Notes under the pieces: model-generated
What the model was told of the DNA's origin: nothing
The model's database searches: none
What the model saw: only the letters and a program-made list of their open reading frames with translations
Shown here: positions 42,060 through 50,667 of the stretch, piece after piece
How the letters are laid out: each line of letters opens with the position of its first letter
Numbering within the stretch: the stretch's first letter is position 1
Source of the DNA: Lutibacter oceani
GTDB lineage: Bacteria > Bacteroidota > Bacteroidia > Flavobacteriales > Flavobacteriaceae
Assembly (NCBI RefSeq): GCF_003384935.1
Contig: NZ_QTTQ01000009.1
Coordinates: forward strand, 992,001 to 1,056,000
Reading direction: 5' to 3'
DNA: 64,000 nucleotides
Translations under genes and position numbers: made by a program

Positions 42060-42503
42060 ATGATTGAAATTAACACTAAAAAATTTTCAGAACTAACTTT
42101 AAATGAATTGTATGAAATATTACAATTACGGAGTGAAGTTTTTGTTGTTGAACAAAATTGTGTGTATCAAGATATTGATTTTAAAGATCAAAAAGCATTG
42201 CATGTTATTGGGCAAAAAAATGATAAAATTATTGCTTATACACGTATTTTTAAACCAGGTGATTATTTTAAAGAAGCAAGTATTGGTAGAGTAGTTGTCG
42301 CTAAAAATGAACGTAAATTTGGATACGGACATATAATTATGGATTATTCTATTAAAGCTATTAATAGTTTTTTTAATGAAAATATAATTAAAATTTCTGC
42401 CCAAAAATATTTAAAAGAATTTTACGAATCTCACAATTTTATTCAAGTAGGAAAAGAGTATTTAGAAGATGATATTCCACATATTGCAATGGTTAAATTT
42501 TAA
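42060..42503 (+). CDS. ElaA-like GNAT N-acetyltransferase
   Basis: A 147-residue GNAT protein. The opening KKFSELTLNELYEILQLRSEVFVVEQNCVYQDID is the ElaA signature, followed by IGRVVVAKNERKFGYGHIIMD (acetyl-CoA-binding region, with the R-x-x-G/F-x-G loop) and a C-terminal FYESHNFIQVGKEYLEDDIPHIAM. The substrate is unknown. Overlap-free spacing of 2 bp places it in an operon with the CDF gene, and the next gene starts 3 bp after it. Confidence 0.92.
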   Translation: MIEINTKKFSELTLNELYEILQLRSEVFVVEQNCVYQDIDFKDQKALHVIGQKNDKIIAYTRIFKPGDYFKEASIGRVVVAKNERKFGYGHIIMDYSIKAINSFFNENIIKISAQKYLKEFYESHNFIQVGKEYLEDDIPHIAMVKF

Positions 42504-42506
42504 ATT

Positions 42507-43031
42507 ATGAAAAAAATAATACTTTTAATTTTAATTAGTACTTGTACTTTTCAGTTAAATGCTCAAAAAAATGCCTTAGAAAAAATAGATTTTATTATTG
42601 GAAATTGGGAAGGAACTGGAACTGGTTTTAGCAATTCAACTTCTATAATTTCAGCATCTTATAATTATATAATGGATGCTAAATATATTGAAGTTAAACA
42701 CGAATCCCATTTTAAACCAACAGAGAATAATAGGGAAGGAGAACATCATATAGATAAAGGATTTATAAGTTTTGATACTTCAAGAAATAGTATAATTTAT
42801 CGACAATTTAATAACGAAGGCTACATAAATCAATACGTATTAAACGATAGATTATCAAATACTAAAACCTTAATTTTTGAAACTGAAAAAATAGAAAATT
42901 TTGTACCAGGAGGTAAAGCTCGTTTAACAATAAATAAAATAAATGACAATGAAATAGAAACAATATTTGATGTTTCATTTCCAAATAAAGTATACAGTTG
43001 TTTTGGAACTAATAAATTAACAAAACAATAA
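42507..43031 (+). CDS. Exported protein with DUF1579/FABP-like beta barrel
   Basis: A 174-residue protein with a Sec signal (residues 1-19, ending LNAQ) and a beta-rich domain beginning LEKIDFIIGNWEGTGTGFSN, the opening typical of DUF1579/THAP4-like lipocalin-related folds. A ligand-binding role is inferred from fold only. It follows the GNAT gene by 3 bp and precedes nudK by 14 bp, so it is part of the same operon. Confidence 0.75.
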   Translation: MKKIILLILISTCTFQLNAQKNALEKIDFIIGNWEGTGTGFSNSTSIISASYNYIMDAKYIEVKHESHFKPTENNREGEHHIDKGFISFDTSRNSIIYRQFNNEGYINQYVLNDRLSNTKTLIFETEKIENFVPGGKARLTINKINDNEIETIFDVSFPNKVYSCFGTNKLTKQ

Positions 43032-43045
43032 TAAGTATAATATTA

Positions 43046-43624
43046 ATGAGCAATCCTAAAGTAAAAATAAAAAGCATTAAAAACTTATCTAACAATCATT
43101 ATAAATTAGATAAGGTAGATTTTGATTATCAAACAAAAAATGGTACTTGGCAAAATCAAATACGTGAAAGTTACGATAGAGGAGATGGTGCTTGTATTTT
43201 ACTTTATAATTCAGCTAAAAAAACAGTTATTTTAACCAAACAATTTAGAATGCCAAGTTATTTAAATGAAAATGAAGATGGCATGATGATTGAAGTTTGT
43301 GCAGGTTTGTTAGATAAAGATGATCCGCTAACTTGTATAAAAAAAGAAGCTGAAGAAGAAACAGGTTATAAAATAAATAGTCCTAAAAAAGTATTTGAAC
43401 TGTATTCTACACCGGGAGCAGTTACCGAAAAAATACACTATTTTATTGCTGAATATGCTGATGAAATGAAAATTAGTGAAGGAGGTGGATTAGAAGAAGA
43501 AACGGAAGAAATTGAAGTTTTAGAGGTAGCTTTTAATAAAGCATTAAAAATGATTTTAACAGGTGAAATTTGTGATGCAAAAACAATTATTTTATTACAA
43601 TATGCTCAATTAAACTTATTTTAA
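43046..43624 (+). CDS. nudK: NudK-like GDP-mannose pyrophosphatase (Nudix)
   Basis: A 192-residue Nudix hydrolase of the ADP-sugar pyrophosphatase/NudK group. The Nudix box reads GLLDKDDPLTC then KKEAEEETGY (residues about 92-114), with conservative replacements of the first Glu by Asp and the Arg by Lys. The preceding QFRMPSYLNENEDGMMIEVCAG and the later YSTPGAVTEKIHYFIAEY fit NudK. It would hydrolyse GDP-mannose or a related sugar nucleotide. End of the rpiB-side operon. Confidence 0.88.
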   Translation: MSNPKVKIKSIKNLSNNHYKLDKVDFDYQTKNGTWQNQIRESYDRGDGACILLYNSAKKTVILTKQFRMPSYLNENEDGMMIEVCAGLLDKDDPLTCIKKEAEEETGYKINSPKKVFELYSTPGAVTEKIHYFIAEYADEMKISEGGGLEEETEEIEVLEVAFNKALKMILTGEICDAKTIILLQYAQLNLF

Positions 43625-43634
43625 TAATTATTTT

Positions 43635-43874
43635 TTAGGCTATTTTTTTATATTTAATTAATGAAATAAGCGATACTAAAACCCAAACAGCTTCTAATAT
43701 AATAAAAGGAATATATTTCATTAATATAGATGCTAAGCAAGCTAAACTTGCTCCAATTACATTTAATAAAATAAAAAATAAATCTTCCTTTTTTAGTTTT
43801 CCAATTACATTTAAAATATATGCTAATAGTATTTGAAAAACACCAATAAAACCTATCCAATCTATAACAGTCAT
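43635..43874 (-). CDS. CBU_0592-like small membrane protein
   Basis: A 79-residue protein with three hydrophobic helices. The pattern DWIGFIGVFQILLAYILN, LNVIGASLACLASILMK and PFIILEAVWVLVSLISL matches the small membrane proteins called CBU_0592 family, of unknown function. It is convergent with nudK (10 bp apart). Confidence 0.78.
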   Translation of the reverse strand: MTVIDWIGFIGVFQILLAYILNVIGKLKKEDLFFILLNVIGASLACLASILMKYIPFIILEAVWVLVSLISLIKYKKIA

Positions 43875-43927
43875 TTTTTTATTTTCATTTTAAGTACAAC
43901 TAAAGAATCTCAAGATTTTATAAGATA

Positions 43928-44269
43928 TTAACTTTCAGAAACTTTTATAACCCGTTCAACAGTATCTAATTTAGATAATGTTAACCTAACAATACTATTT
44001 TGTTTAGCAAGTAAATCGTGCGGTACACTAGCATCTAATGAAACTAAATCGCCTTTTACTAAATTAAAAATTGTACCGTTTACACCAAAATCTATAGCGC
44101 CTTCAAAAATTTCAACAGTTATAGGAAAAGCAGTTTTATGCGCTTTCATAAATTGATTTTCTTTAAAAACAATACGTATTTCTTTGGTGGTATCTGTTTC
44201 AAATAATACAGAAATTGAAGGTTTAGTTTCGTTATAATTTATATTTTGTGATAGTGATGATTTTTTCAT
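43928..44269 (-). CDS. Cupin-domain protein
   Basis: A 113-residue single-domain cupin (start at the ATG 44269; the frame is open for nine codons upstream). The double-stranded beta-helix region has [33 protein letters not shown] split across positions 29-62 and [21 protein letters not shown], with the metal-binding His in MKAHKT, the Glu in EIFEG and a His in PHDL. Function cannot be named. No operon partners. It is divergent from recA. Confidence 0.85.
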   Translation of the reverse strand: MKKSSLSQNINYNETKPSISVLFETDTTKEIRIVFKENQFMKAHKTAFPITVEIFEGAIDFGVNGTIFNLVKGDLVSLDASVPHDLLAKQNSIVRLTLSKLDTVERVIKVSES

Positions 44270-44365
44270 AAAATTGGTTGATAGAATTATAAACAAACCA
44301 TAAATATACTCAATACTTTTTTATATTTTAGCAACAAACTATTTTAACTCATTTTAATAAAGATT

Positions 44366-45379
44366 ATGGCAGAAGACAAAGAAAAAGCAGCAAAATTAAA
44401 AGCATTACAATTAACTTTAGATAAATTGGATAAGGCGTACGGTAAAGGAACTGTAATGAAAATGGGAGATGTTGCTATTGATGATATAGAAGCAATTTCA
44501 ACAGGATCATTAGGATTAGATTTAGCTTTAGGTGTTGGAGGTTATCCAAGAGGTAGAGTTATTGAAATTTACGGACCAGAATCTTCAGGTAAAACAACTT
44601 TAACATTACATGCAATTGCAGAAGCGCAAAAAGCCGGTGGTATTGCAGCCTTTATTGATGCAGAACACGCTTTTGATCGTTTTTATGCTCAAAATTTAGG
44701 AATTGACATTGATAGTTTAATTATTTCTCAACCAGATCACGGTGAGCAAGCATTAGAAATAGCTGATAATTTAATTAGTTCAGGTGCAATTGATATTGTT
44801 GTAATTGATTCAGTTGCAGCACTTACTCCAAAAAGTGAAATTGAAGGTGAAATGGGTGATTCTAAAATGGGATTACATGCACGTTTAATGTCACAAGCAC
44901 TTAGAAAATTAACAGGAACAATTCATAAAACAAATTGTACAGTTATTTTTATTAACCAATTACGTGAAAAAATTGGGGTAATGTTTGGAAATCCTGAAAC
45001 AACAACTGGAGGAAATGCACTTAAATTTTATGCTTCAGTTCGTTTAGATATTAGAAGAAGAACACAAATTAAAGATGGTGATAGAGTTATTGGAAACAGT
45101 ACAAAGGTAAAAGTTGTAAAAAATAAAGTTGCACCACCTTTTCAAGTTGCTGAATTTGACATTATGTACGGAAAAGGAATTTCTAAAACAGGTGAAATTT
45201 TAGATTTAGGTGTTGAGTTTGGAATTGTAAAGAAAAGTGGATCTTGGTTTAGTTATGGAGATACAAAATTAGGGCAAGGTCGTGATGCTGTTAAAGCACT
45301 AATTCAAGACAATCCTGAATTAGCTGAAGAATTAGAAACAAAAATTAAAGATTTTATTAATAATCAGGAAGAAGCCTAA
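44366..45379 (+). CDS. recA: Recombinase RecA
   Basis: A 337-residue strand-exchange protein. Walker [10 protein letters not shown] (residues 70-78), the conserved [17 protein letters not shown], the Walker B-associated [19 protein letters not shown], and [22 protein letters not shown] are exact. The C-terminus has the usual acidic tail. Standard length. It is separated from the next gene by a 315-bp region that contains a 23-bp inverted repeat. Confidence 0.99.
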   Translation: MAEDKEKAAKLKALQLTLDKLDKAYGKGTVMKMGDVAIDDIEAISTGSLGLDLALGVGGYPRGRVIEIYGPESSGKTTLTLHAIAEAQKAGGIAAFIDAEHAFDRFYAQNLGIDIDSLIISQPDHGEQALEIADNLISSGAIDIVVIDSVAALTPKSEIEGEMGDSKMGLHARLMSQALRKLTGTIHKTNCTVIFINQLREKIGVMFGNPETTTGGNALKFYASVRLDIRRRTQIKDGDRVIGNSTKVKVVKNKVAPPFQVAEFDIMYGKGISKTGEILDLGVEFGIVKKSGSWFSYGDTKLGQGRDAVKALIQDNPELAEELETKIKDFINNQEEA

Positions 45380-45403
45380 TAAACAAATTAAATAATAATT
45401 TTT

Positions 45404-45546
45404 ATAAAATAGGTTGTTTTAAAAGTGTTTTTTTAATGTTATTATGAAAAATTTTAAATTTTAAGTACTCTGTTTATCAGTAACTTAAAAATTTAAAATT
45501 GCTTCATTTTACACCTAAAGACTACTTTTAAAACAACCTATTTTAT
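45404..45546. repeat. Long nested inverted repeat after recA
   Basis: ATAAAATAGGTTGTTTTAAA plus AGT (45404-45426) pairs perfectly over 23 bp with its complement at 45524-45546. Within the 97-bp interval a second imperfect pair (AATTTTAAATTTTAAGT versus ACTTAAAAATTTAAAATT) lies. The outer arms resemble the terminator at 30193 (AGGYTGTTTTAAA). The structure could terminate recA transcription, or be a degenerate non-autonomous mobile element. The rest of the 315-bp gap (45547-45694) holds only a -7 box (45629) and AT-rich sequence. Confidence 0.7.
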
Positions 45547-45628
45547 TTATAACTACCTAGTTTTAAGCTTTTTTAGAATAAATTTTAAACAAAATAATTC
45601 AAAATCTTATCTGAATAAAATAATAGTC

Positions 45629-45636
45629 TATTTTTG
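45629..45636 (+). promoter_or_regulatory. Putative -7 box of the rimB-rimK cluster
   Basis: TATTTTTG, an exact TAnnTTTG match, 58 bp before the ATG at 45695; the message would have a leader of about 50 nt. Confidence 0.5.
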
Positions 45637-45694
45637 ACAAATAATTATTGAATTAAATTATTATATGTTATATTCAATAATTAGCTATTAAATT

Positions 45695-46141
45695 ATGAAT
45701 ACAAACCAAATAAAAACACTTATTGGTAGAACTGATATTGTTGATTTTCCAAAATTAGAGTTGTTTGGTATAGCTATTAAAGTTGATTCTGGAGCTTATA
45801 CTTCTAGTTTTCATTGCCATCATATTGAAGTTGAGAATGAGGTATTGAAATGTCAATTTTTAGATCCTAAACATGAAAAATACCACGAAAAATATTTTTA
45901 CTTTAAAGATTTTATTCAAAAAAATGTAAAAAGTTCAAACGGAATTATTGAAAATCGATATATTATAGAAACACAAATTCTTATTTTTAATGAAATTCAT
46001 AACATAGAGTTGTCGTTAACAGAAAGAGGTTCAATGATGTATCCAGTACTTTTAGGAAGAAAATTTTTATCTAAAAAATTTATAATTGATACTGCTAAAA
46101 AAAATCTATCATTTAAAAAATTAAATAAAAAAAACGGTTAA
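45695..46141 (+). CDS. RimB-like retropepsin-type protease (PF05618 family)
   Basis: A 148-residue protein long annotated as ATP-dependent zinc protease. The motif [13 protein letters not shown] near residue 31 is the retropepsin-like catalytic Asp-Ser/Thr-Gly-Ala, and [20 protein letters not shown] near the C-terminus closes the fold. In Pseudomonas, RimB works with the glutamate ligase RimK to control polyglutamylation of ribosomal protein S6. It precedes rimK by 1 bp, which supports the same partnership here. Confidence 0.85.
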   Translation: MNTNQIKTLIGRTDIVDFPKLELFGIAIKVDSGAYTSSFHCHHIEVENEVLKCQFLDPKHEKYHEKYFYFKDFIQKNVKSSNGIIENRYIIETQILIFNEIHNIELSLTERGSMMYPVLLGRKFLSKKFIIDTAKKNLSFKKLNKKNG

Positions 46142-46142
46142 A

Positions 46143-47018
46143 ATGAAAATTGTTGTTTTATCAAGAAATCCAAATTTATATTCTACAAAAAGACTTATAG
46201 AGGCTGGTAAAAATAGAAACCATGAAATGTTAATTGTAGATCATACTAAATGTGATATTATAATTGAAAGAAAAAAACCAGCAATACGTTATAAACACGA
46301 ATTAATAACTAATGTAGATGCAGTTATACCAAGAATAGGTGCTTCTGTAACTTTTTTTGGAACTGCTGTTGTTCGTCAGTTTGAAATGATGAAAGTTTTT
46401 ACAGCTGTTGAATCTCAAGCATTAATGCGTTCAAGAGATAAATTAAGAAGTTTACAAGTACTGTCTAGAGCTGGATTGGGTTTGCCTAAAACGGTGTTTA
46501 CCAATTACTCAAAAAACGTAGAAGATGTAATTCAAGATGTTGGAGGTACGCCTTTAGTTATAAAATTATTAGAAGGTACACAGGGTTTAGGTGTTGTTTT
46601 AGCTGAAACTGACACTGCAGCAACTTCAGTATTAGAAGCTTTTAATGGTTTAAAGGCAAGAGTAATTGCTCAAGAATTTGTAAAAGAAGCAAAAGGTGCA
46701 GATATTAGAGTATTTGTAGTGGATGGAGTAGTAGTTGGAGCTATGAAACGTCAAGGTAAAGAAGGTGAATTTCGTTCAAACTTGCATCGTGGTGGTTCTG
46801 CGGAAATCATTAAATTATCAATAGATGAAGAAAATGCAGCATTAAAAGCAGCTAGGGTTATGGGATTAGGAGTTGCAGGAGTAGATTTATTACAATCAGC
46901 TAGAGGTCCTCTTATTTTAGAAGTAAATTCTTCACCGGGGCTAGAAGGAATTGAAGCAGCAACAGGAATTGATATTGCTGGTAAAATAATTCATTATATT
47001 GAGCGTCATGCCGAGTGA
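46143..47018 (+). CDS. rimK: Ribosomal protein S6--L-glutamate ligase-like ATP-grasp enzyme
   Basis: A 291-residue ATP-grasp ligase. Motifs: N-terminal [53 protein letters not shown] (ATP-binding loop), [31 protein letters not shown], and [26 protein letters not shown], the full RimK pattern. It adds glutamates to the C-terminus of S6 or another acceptor. Its 3' end overlaps the next gene by 11 bp, so the cluster is translationally coupled. Confidence 0.95.
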   Translation: MKIVVLSRNPNLYSTKRLIEAGKNRNHEMLIVDHTKCDIIIERKKPAIRYKHELITNVDAVIPRIGASVTFFGTAVVRQFEMMKVFTAVESQALMRSRDKLRSLQVLSRAGLGLPKTVFTNYSKNVEDVIQDVGGTPLVIKLLEGTQGLGVVLAETDTAATSVLEAFNGLKARVIAQEFVKEAKGADIRVFVVDGVVVGAMKRQGKEGEFRSNLHRGGSAEIIKLSIDEENAALKAARVMGLGVAGVDLLQSARGPLILEVNSSPGLEGIEAATGIDIAGKIIHYIERHAE

Positions 47019-47967
47019 TTTTAAAATCTTAAATCATAAAATTGGTTTTGGTGAATCGGTAACAATTAATATGGATATTGCCAGGTTAACTACGCGTTCA
47101 AAAATTGATATTCCTATAATTGTTTCCAGAGGTAAGGTTGATGGACCTTGTTTATTGTTAATTGGTGGTATTCATGGAGATGAAACAAATGGAATAGAGA
47201 TCGTGCGCCAAATAGTGGCTTCCGGTCTTCATAAACCGGAAAAAGGAACTATTATTTGTATTCCTTTATTAAATGTTTTTGGTTTTTTAAACCAAACAAG
47301 AGAATTTCCTGATGGTAGAGATTTAAACAGAATGTTTCCGGGCTCTAATACAGGTTCATCAGCTAGTAAATTTGCCTATTATTTAATGACTAAAGTAATT
47401 CCAAAAGTAGATTATTGTATTGATTATCACACTGGGGGAGCACAACGTTTTAATTATTCTCAATTACGTATAAATGGCACAGATGAAGAAACTCTAGAAC
47501 TAGCAAAAGTATTTGGAGCGCCCTTTATTGTATTTAGTAAAAGTCAGGAAAAAACTTTTAGAAATTCTATGGTTAAATTAGGTAAAAAAGTGTTGCTTTT
47601 TGAAGGTGGGAAATCTTTAAATCTTGATAAAAATGTTACAAAAGTTGGAATTCAGGGTGCTATTAATTTAATGCATCATTTAGGGTTGAATGATTTTTCT
47701 TCAAAAATTTCAAAAGCAACCAAAGAAAATCCGCCAGTTGTAATTACAAGTTCAAAATGGATACGGGCTAAACATTCAGGTATGTATAGATCTAATATTA
47801 GTGCTGGTCAAAAAGTTGAAAAAGGGGTAAAATTAGGCAGTATTTCCGATCCTTATGGAAATTATGAAAATACTTTTAAAAACCCTCAGGAAGGGTATAT
47901 ATTAAACTCAAATCATTCTCCTGTTGTTATTCAGGGAGATGCTTTAATACATATAGGATTCGAATAA
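47008..47967 (+). CDS. Succinylglutamate desuccinylase/aspartoacylase-family metallopeptidase
   Basis: A 319-residue Zn-dependent amidohydrolase (M14-like). Zn ligands are in [16 protein letters not shown] (H-x2-E) and [12 protein letters not shown] start at ATG 47008 (MPSDFKI); a TTG nine bases earlier is less likely. The C-terminal barrel-sandwich-like domain ([21 protein letters not shown]) is typical of this subgroup. In context of rimB and rimK it may deacylate an amino-acyl or peptide product; this is inference. It is followed by the ABC ATPase after 5 bp. Confidence 0.9.
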   Translation: MPSDFKILNHKIGFGESVTINMDIARLTTRSKIDIPIIVSRGKVDGPCLLLIGGIHGDETNGIEIVRQIVASGLHKPEKGTIICIPLLNVFGFLNQTREFPDGRDLNRMFPGSNTGSSASKFAYYLMTKVIPKVDYCIDYHTGGAQRFNYSQLRINGTDEETLELAKVFGAPFIVFSKSQEKTFRNSMVKLGKKVLLFEGGKSLNLDKNVTKVGIQGAINLMHHLGLNDFSSKISKATKENPPVVITSSKWIRAKHSGMYRSNISAGQKVEKGVKLGSISDPYGNYENTFKNPQEGYILNSNHSPVVIQGDALIHIGFE

Positions 47968-47972
47968 TATAA

Positions 47973-48938
47973 ATGTTAAAAGTAGCTAACATATCATTTG
48001 GTTATACAACCAAAGAAGTTTTAAAAAATCTCAGTTTTACGGCAAATAAGGGCGATTATATTGCGGTAGTTGGTGAAAGTGGTTGTGGAAAAAGTACATT
48101 ATTAGAAATTATTTACGGTTTACTTCATATTGAAAAAGGTGCTGTTTATTGGAATAATGAAAAACTATTAGGACCCAATTTTTACCTAATTCCAGGCGAA
48201 GATTTTATGAAATATTTACCTCAGGATTTCGATTTAATGCCTTATATAACTGTTGAAGAAAATATTGGTAAAAATATTTCAAGTCAAGATCCAAAAAAAC
48301 AACAACGAATAAAGGAATTATTAGAAGTTGTTGATATGTCTCAGTTTTTAAAAACGAAAGTTAAAAACTTAAGTGGAGGTCAAAAACAACGTGTTGCCAT
48401 TGCAAAAGTATTAGCAAAAGAACCGGAAGTTTTATTACTGGACGAACCTTTTAGCCACATCGATAATTTTAGAAAAAACCATTTAAGAAGAAGTCTTTTT
48501 AAATACTTAAAATCTAAGAATATTTTGTGTATTGTAGCAACACATGATACTACGGATGCACTTTCTTTTGCAGATGAAATAATTGTTTTAAAAGATGCTA
48601 AAATAGAAGTAATAGGTACACCTGAAGACATTTATAATAATCCTAAATCTGCTTATATAGCATCATTTTTTAACGAGATAAACGAATTACAGTTAAATTT
48701 TATTGATTCAAAAAGCTCTTCAAAAGAAACTATTTTGTTGTATCCAAATCAACTGAAGGTTGTATTAAAATCTGATTTAAATGCTAAAATTATTTCATCT
48801 TTTTTTAAAGGAAGTTATTATTTAATTGAAGCAGATTTAAAAGGTAAAACTATATTTTTTGAACATACAACATCGTTAAATATTGGTGAAGAAGTATGTA
48901 TTGAAATAGCACGTCACCCTGAAATAAATTCAGCATAA
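47973..48938 (+). CDS. ABC transporter ATP-binding protein with TOBE-like C-terminus
   Basis: A 321-residue ATPase. Walker A GESGCGKST (34-42), Q-loop YLPQDFD, signature LSGGQ (133-137), Walker B VLLLDEPF and an H-loop in CIVATHDT are intact. After residue 235 follows a beta-rich TOBE-like domain as in sugar/iron/polyamine importers. No permease or binding protein is nearby, so its partner is unknown. The last codons (ARHPEINSA) and the stop lie inside a palindromic repeat (48912-48941), so the C-terminus was probably created by repeat insertion or read-in. Confidence 0.85.
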   Translation: MLKVANISFGYTTKEVLKNLSFTANKGDYIAVVGESGCGKSTLLEIIYGLLHIEKGAVYWNNEKLLGPNFYLIPGEDFMKYLPQDFDLMPYITVEENIGKNISSQDPKKQQRIKELLEVVDMSQFLKTKVKNLSGGQKQRVAIAKVLAKEPEVLLLDEPFSHIDNFRKNHLRRSLFKYLKSKNILCIVATHDTTDALSFADEIIVLKDAKIEVIGTPEDIYNNPKSAYIASFFNEINELQLNFIDSKSSSKETILLYPNQLKVVLKSDLNAKIISSFFKGSYYLIEADLKGKTIFFEHTTSLNIGEEVCIEIARHPEINSA

Positions 48939-48941
48939 CGG
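48912..48941. repeat. Palindromic repeat overlapping the 3' end of the ABC gene
   Basis: CGTCACCCTGAAATAAATTC with AGCATAACGG after it. Its core CTGAAATAAATTCAG is identical to that of the copy at 30281-30295, and both are followed by a near-identical MATRACGG tail. The stop codon TAA of the upstream CDS is part of the repeat. Confidence 0.65.
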
Positions 48942-48996
48942 TTATTTGCAAACCATATTATTTTTGCAAAAAAGCTTAAAGAGTTCAATAAATAAA

Positions 48997-49428
48997 TTAC
49001 ACACCAGTAGAACCAAATCCACCAGCACCACGTTTAGTTTCACTTAAAATTTCAACTTGCTCCCAATTAGCACGTTCATGTTTTGCAATTACCAATTGTG
49101 CTATTCGCTCACCATCATTTATCACAAAATCTTCGTTAGATAAATTTACTAAAATCACTCCAATTTCACCACGATAATCCGCATCAACAGTTCCAGGAGC
49201 ATTTAAAACAGTAATTCCTTTTTTAGCGGCTAAACCACTACGTGGGCGCACTTGTGCTTCTGCACCAACAGGTAATGCAATAAACAAGCCTGTTTTAACA
49301 ATGGTACGTTCTAAAGGTTTTAAAGTAATAGCTTCGTCAATATTTGCGCGTAAATCCATTCCGGCAGAAGCAATGGTTTCATAACTTGGTAATTCGTGTT
49401 TAGATTTGTTGATGATTTGTATGTTCAT
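48997..49428 (-). CDS. dut: dUTP diphosphatase
   Basis: A 143-residue trimeric dUTPase with all five motifs: [46 protein letters not shown] and the C-terminal [11 protein letters not shown]. It hydrolyses dUTP to dUMP, preventing uracil misincorporation. It follows the esterase gene by 1 bp. Confidence 0.98.
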   Translation of the reverse strand: MNIQIINKSKHELPSYETIASAGMDLRANIDEAITLKPLERTIVKTGLFIALPVGAEAQVRPRSGLAAKKGITVLNAPGTVDADYRGEIGVILVNLSNEDFVINDGERIAQLVIAKHERANWEQVEILSETKRGAGGFGSTGV

Positions 49429-49429
49429 T

Positions 49430-50269
49430 TTAATTTAATTTTATATTATAAAGCCAGGTAATTACCCCTAAAAATTCAGTACTCCAAAAAGCTTCATTAT
49501 GTTTTCCTTCAGGATTAATATCAGCTATTATATTTTTCGATTTAAAGCCAGTTTCAAGCAATAATTTTTTCATTTTTTGAGTGTCTTCCGCCATATCTTC
49601 ACCTTCTTTTTCACCAACTAAAAGATATAATTTTGAAGTTTTATTATTCCCATTTTTAATTGTGAAATCTGCTACTTGATTAGAAAACCAAAACGAGGTT
49701 GATAAAGAACCAATTTTCCCAAATGTTTTAGGATATTTTAATCCACCATAATACGAAATTAAACCACCTAAAGAACTTCCAATTATAGCTGTGTGTTTAG
49801 CTTGTTTTTTTGTTCTGTAGTTTAAATCTATATAGGGTTTTAAAGTATTTTTTAAAAAATCTATATAAATTGCTCCTTTTCCTCCACCATATTTTTCGTG
49901 TTTCCAAGGTGTATATTCATTAATTCGTTCTTCGCCACCATTTTCAACAGCAACTACAATAAATCCTTTTTTAGTTTTTTTGTACAATTTATTTAAAGTT
50001 TCATCTACATGCCATTCACCAATAAAAGATGTTTTATCATCAAATAAATTTTGCGCATCGTGCATATAAATTACAGGATATTTTTTTGATGAATTATGAT
50101 AATTAGGAGGTAAATACACCCAAATTTTATGACTGATAGCATTCAAATCTGAAATTAAAAACTCCTTTTTTAATATTGAAACATTAGTAGTTGCAGTTGT
50201 TTCTTTTTCTTGTGAAAAAAGAGCTGAAATAAAACTTACATAAATTAATATGGATACAATAGTTTTCAT
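49430..50269 (-). CDS. Exported alpha/beta-hydrolase (esterase D/IroE-like)
   Basis: A 279-residue protein with a Sec signal ([20 protein letters not shown]) and a PF00756-type esterase domain: [16 protein letters not shown], the nucleophile elbow [13 protein letters not shown] (Ser near residue 166), an acid loop with [12 protein letters not shown] and the final catalytic His in GKHNEAFW. I start at ATG 50269 because the frame's earlier start is TTG and the signal begins here. Substrate unknown; relatives cleave ferulate, siderophore or acyl esters. Confidence 0.88.
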   Translation of the reverse strand: MKTIVSILIYVSFISALFSQEKETTATTNVSILKKEFLISDLNAISHKIWVYLPPNYHNSSKKYPVIYMHDAQNLFDDKTSFIGEWHVDETLNKLYKKTKKGFIVVAVENGGEERINEYTPWKHEKYGGGKGAIYIDFLKNTLKPYIDLNYRTKKQAKHTAIIGSSLGGLISYYGGLKYPKTFGKIGSLSTSFWFSNQVADFTIKNGNNKTSKLYLLVGEKEGEDMAEDTQKMKKLLLETGFKSKNIIADINPEGKHNEAFWSTEFLGVITWLYNIKLN

Positions 50270-50277
50270 ATAATATT

Positions 50278-50649
50278 TTAATTTAATTGCAACCAATCTA
50301 AAGCAGCCTCTTTGGTAGCAAAGACTTTAAATTTATATTTCTTTGTTTCTGCTAATTTAGCATATAACATTGTGAGTACCGTGTTTTTAGGATTATCAAC
50401 AATAATTGCATCAATAATACAAGAGTAGTTTTTTAAAGATTTTAAATTTTCCTCCATAATTATATTTAAATCTTCTATTGAAAAATTAAAAATGGCATCA
50501 CTTGAATCTGTAAATATTTTTAGGGTTCTAGGATATTTTTTATTTTCCTTTGTTCTAATAATATAATTTACTACTTCTAATAAGGTAACTTCTCCATTAA
50601 ATAGTGTTTCAAGTATTCCTGTTTGATCGTTAAATTTTTCAAGTACCAT
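50278..50649 (-). CDS. STAS/SpoIIAA-like small protein
   Basis: A 123-residue soluble protein with alternating beta and alpha elements: ILETLFNGEVTLLEVVNYIIR, TLKIFTDSSDAIFNF, CIIDAIIVDNPKNTVLTMLYAKLA, and KFKVFATKEAALDWL. This is the fold of SpoIIAA-like/STAS proteins common in Bacteroidota, whose role is unknown. It ends 8 bp before the esterase start and follows the flippase gene by 18 bp, so the group may be an operon. Confidence 0.7.
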   Translation of the reverse strand: MVLEKFNDQTGILETLFNGEVTLLEVVNYIIRTKENKKYPRTLKIFTDSSDAIFNFSIEDLNIIMEENLKSLKNYSCIIDAIIVDNPKNTVLTMLYAKLAETKKYKFKVFATKEAALDWLQLN

Positions 50650-50667
50650 TTTTAAATAATTTTTCTG

